Assembly: GCA_003640385.1 (NCBI GenBank)
Contig: RCAB01000765.1
Span: 1-21,004, forward strand
Direction of reading: 5' to 3'
Source of the DNA: Setaria digitata
Lineage: Eukaryota; Nematoda; Chromadorea; Rhabditida; Setariidae
Length of the DNA stretch: 21,004 bases
Shown: in pieces, positions 19,797 to 21,004 of the stretch
Numbering within the stretch: position 1 is the first letter of the stretch
Layout: every line of letters begins with the position of its first letter
The notes under the pieces: model-generated
What the model was told of the DNA's origin: nothing
The model's database searches: none
The model's input: the letters and a program-made list of their open reading frames with translations, nothing else
Program-made: the position numbers and the translations under genes

Positions 19797-20619
19797 AAAG
19801 AAGCTTCAGCAACAACAACAATAGCAGCAGAAAGTTGAAGAAAAAATTTCGCTTTTTTTTTTTCATTTTATTTAATTGTGGTGTAATGGTTGTTTGTTTT
19901 TGATAACAATTCAATTACAATGATAAGACATATATCATCACTACTGATAGACAATCACTGCAAATGTGTTCCAGTAACATTTTCATTTCAGACGATTGAT
20001 ATTAGTTGTTTGGTTTTGGTTGACGCTGTTTTTCAAACTTTTCAATTTCATGCGTAATTTTTCAAATTCCAAACTTTCTGTAGAAAAAAAAAAAAAAAAA
20101 AAACAAGTAGAATATAAAGTTGAATGAATTTCATCAAAAATTTGAAATATAAAAATGAGTTTCTAAATTGAGTTACAATTGCGAATGGAAATTCCTCCTT
20201 CTATTGATCATTGATTATTCAATTTATCTTCATTCATTTTCGTTTTTAGTTTTTCAATTTTCTTTTTCCAAACTGGCATCACTTTTTCATGCTTACTTCA
20301 TTGTCCTTTTCTTCTTTTTTTTTTATTTCAGTCTATTTTATCCGAAATTTTTTCTTTTTTTCTAGCCTAAAATTATTCAAAAAATTGATAATTTTTCTTT
20401 TTCTTTTTTTCTTTATAAACTGTTTTTTTTTCTTTTTTAGCTGAAATAAAAACTTTCATTACTTATTTGTTATTTATTGCTATGTAAATAGGGAAACTAC
20501 AAATAAATTTGTTCTCTTTCTCCTGCCCTCTTTCTCTTCCTCTTCTCTTTTTGCCTTCTTTTTTTTTTTTTTTTCAAACTTTTATTATCCTGATGCTTAT
20601 CTGTTCACCAGTATTAGTG

Positions 20620-20632
20620 TGACCTTTGACCC
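20620..20632 (-). promoter_or_regulatory. DR1-type nuclear receptor half-site pair
   Basis: TGACCTTTGACCC on the + strand reads as GGGTCA-A-AGGTCA on the minus strand, two AGGTCA-type half-sites spaced by one base. This is the DR1 arrangement bound by HNF4/RXR/COUP-type receptors, a class greatly expanded in nematodes. The match is visible; function is not shown. Confidence 0.3.
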
Positions 20633-21004
20633 ATTAGCTTATCTGTAAGACTATTCATTAATTGCATAACGTAATAGATGCAGCTGTTCATTCTGGCCCT
20701 TTTCAAATAAAATATTCTAGCTATTATTTAACAGACACAAATACATACACACATCCTGTTTTACATTCTTTTCCTTTTCTTTTCTTTTTTTTTTCTCTCT
20801 CTTTTTTTTTAATATATATATACTACTGTCCTCATTACTACAGCATTAAATGATTAGTAAATTAAATTCCTTATTTGATGCATTTCTGGCTATATTATCA
20901 AAATGTTCATGAAACGATTAGATTATCATCATATATCATTTACTGCAAGTTTAAATCGTAATCATTTTGTAAAATAGATAATTGTGATTCCAAATCTTAA
21001 TCAT

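Larger units (their letters stand above)
14210..21004 (+). other. Downstream intronic sequence, no further exon recognised
   Basis: The donor GTTTGT at 14210 opens this stretch, and no acceptor followed by Frizzled-domain cysteine spacing was found in the remaining 6.8 kb. It is therefore probably one large intron continuing past the window. It contains homopolymers, a 91-bp minisatellite, a palindrome, a CT-rich block (about 18800-18970), a pyrimidine tract near 19655-19710 and several decayed local duplications. ORFs in it (for example 15095-15292, 17092-17292, 20168-20365, 20662-20853) are Phe/Ser-rich products of poly-T tracts. Confidence 0.55.

Noticed and set aside
1..21004. tRNA, rRNA, spliced-leader RNA, CRISPR or complete transposon
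   Set aside because: No T-loop consensus with a matching cloverleaf, no spaced direct repeats of CRISPR type, no transposase ORF and no long terminal repeats were seen on either strand.

Overview
The window is about three-quarters A+T. It is packed with long poly-T and poly-A runs and simple repeats, and it contains no bacterial-type gene. The only convincing coding sequence is a set of three short exons on the + strand (5163-5340, 13462-13599, 14041-14209). They are bounded by GT...AG splice sites with worm-like acceptors (TTTTTTCAG, TTTTTGCAG, TCTTTTAG). This is animal nuclear DNA, most likely from a nematode. A spirurid/filarial-type worm is my guess from composition and splice signals; no species-diagnostic element was seen.

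The three exons join in phase into one open stretch of 161 complete residues. It holds a basic/acidic low-complexity segment followed by one immunoglobulin domain, with Cys93, Trp106, the D-S-G-Y-Y-Q-C motif and Cys145 (numbered from the first full codon of the first exon). The wording around the Ig domain ([15 protein letters not shown]) resembles the Ig domain of the ROR receptor tyrosine kinases, called CAM-1 in Caenorhabditis elegans. The fragment is therefore read as the N-terminal ectodomain of a ROR/CAM-1 orthologue. The signal peptide, Frizzled-type cysteine-rich domain, Kringle, transmembrane segment and kinase are not found here and should lie outside the window.

Layout: 1-5162 is upstream intron or flank without a supportable exon. 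It holds an assembly-like duplication around an N at 3504 and a GC-richer patch near 3060-3300. 5163-5340 is the first visible exon. 5341-13461 is an 8.1-kb intron with several GC-richer islands (about 7190-7440, 7600-7740, 8220-8660, 9360-9640), an old local duplication (8823-9157), a triple forkhead-type motif (9850-9882) and a 13-G run (11442-11454). 13462-14209 carries the two Ig exons around a 441-base intron that contains an AT palindrome. 14210-21004 is non-coding as far as I can see. It contains a 91-bp minisatellite rich in GATAA motifs (18161-18659), a 42-base palindrome with diverging ORFs (18752-18793), further decayed local duplications and a perfect-spacing DR1 nuclear-receptor-type site (20620-20632).

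No tRNA, rRNA, spliced-leader RNA, CRISPR array, intact transposon, promoter or terminator could be supported. Nothing here is a clear new biological system. The best leads are the GATAA-rich minisatellite, the palindrome with its two ORFs, and a possible alternative first exon inside the large intron.
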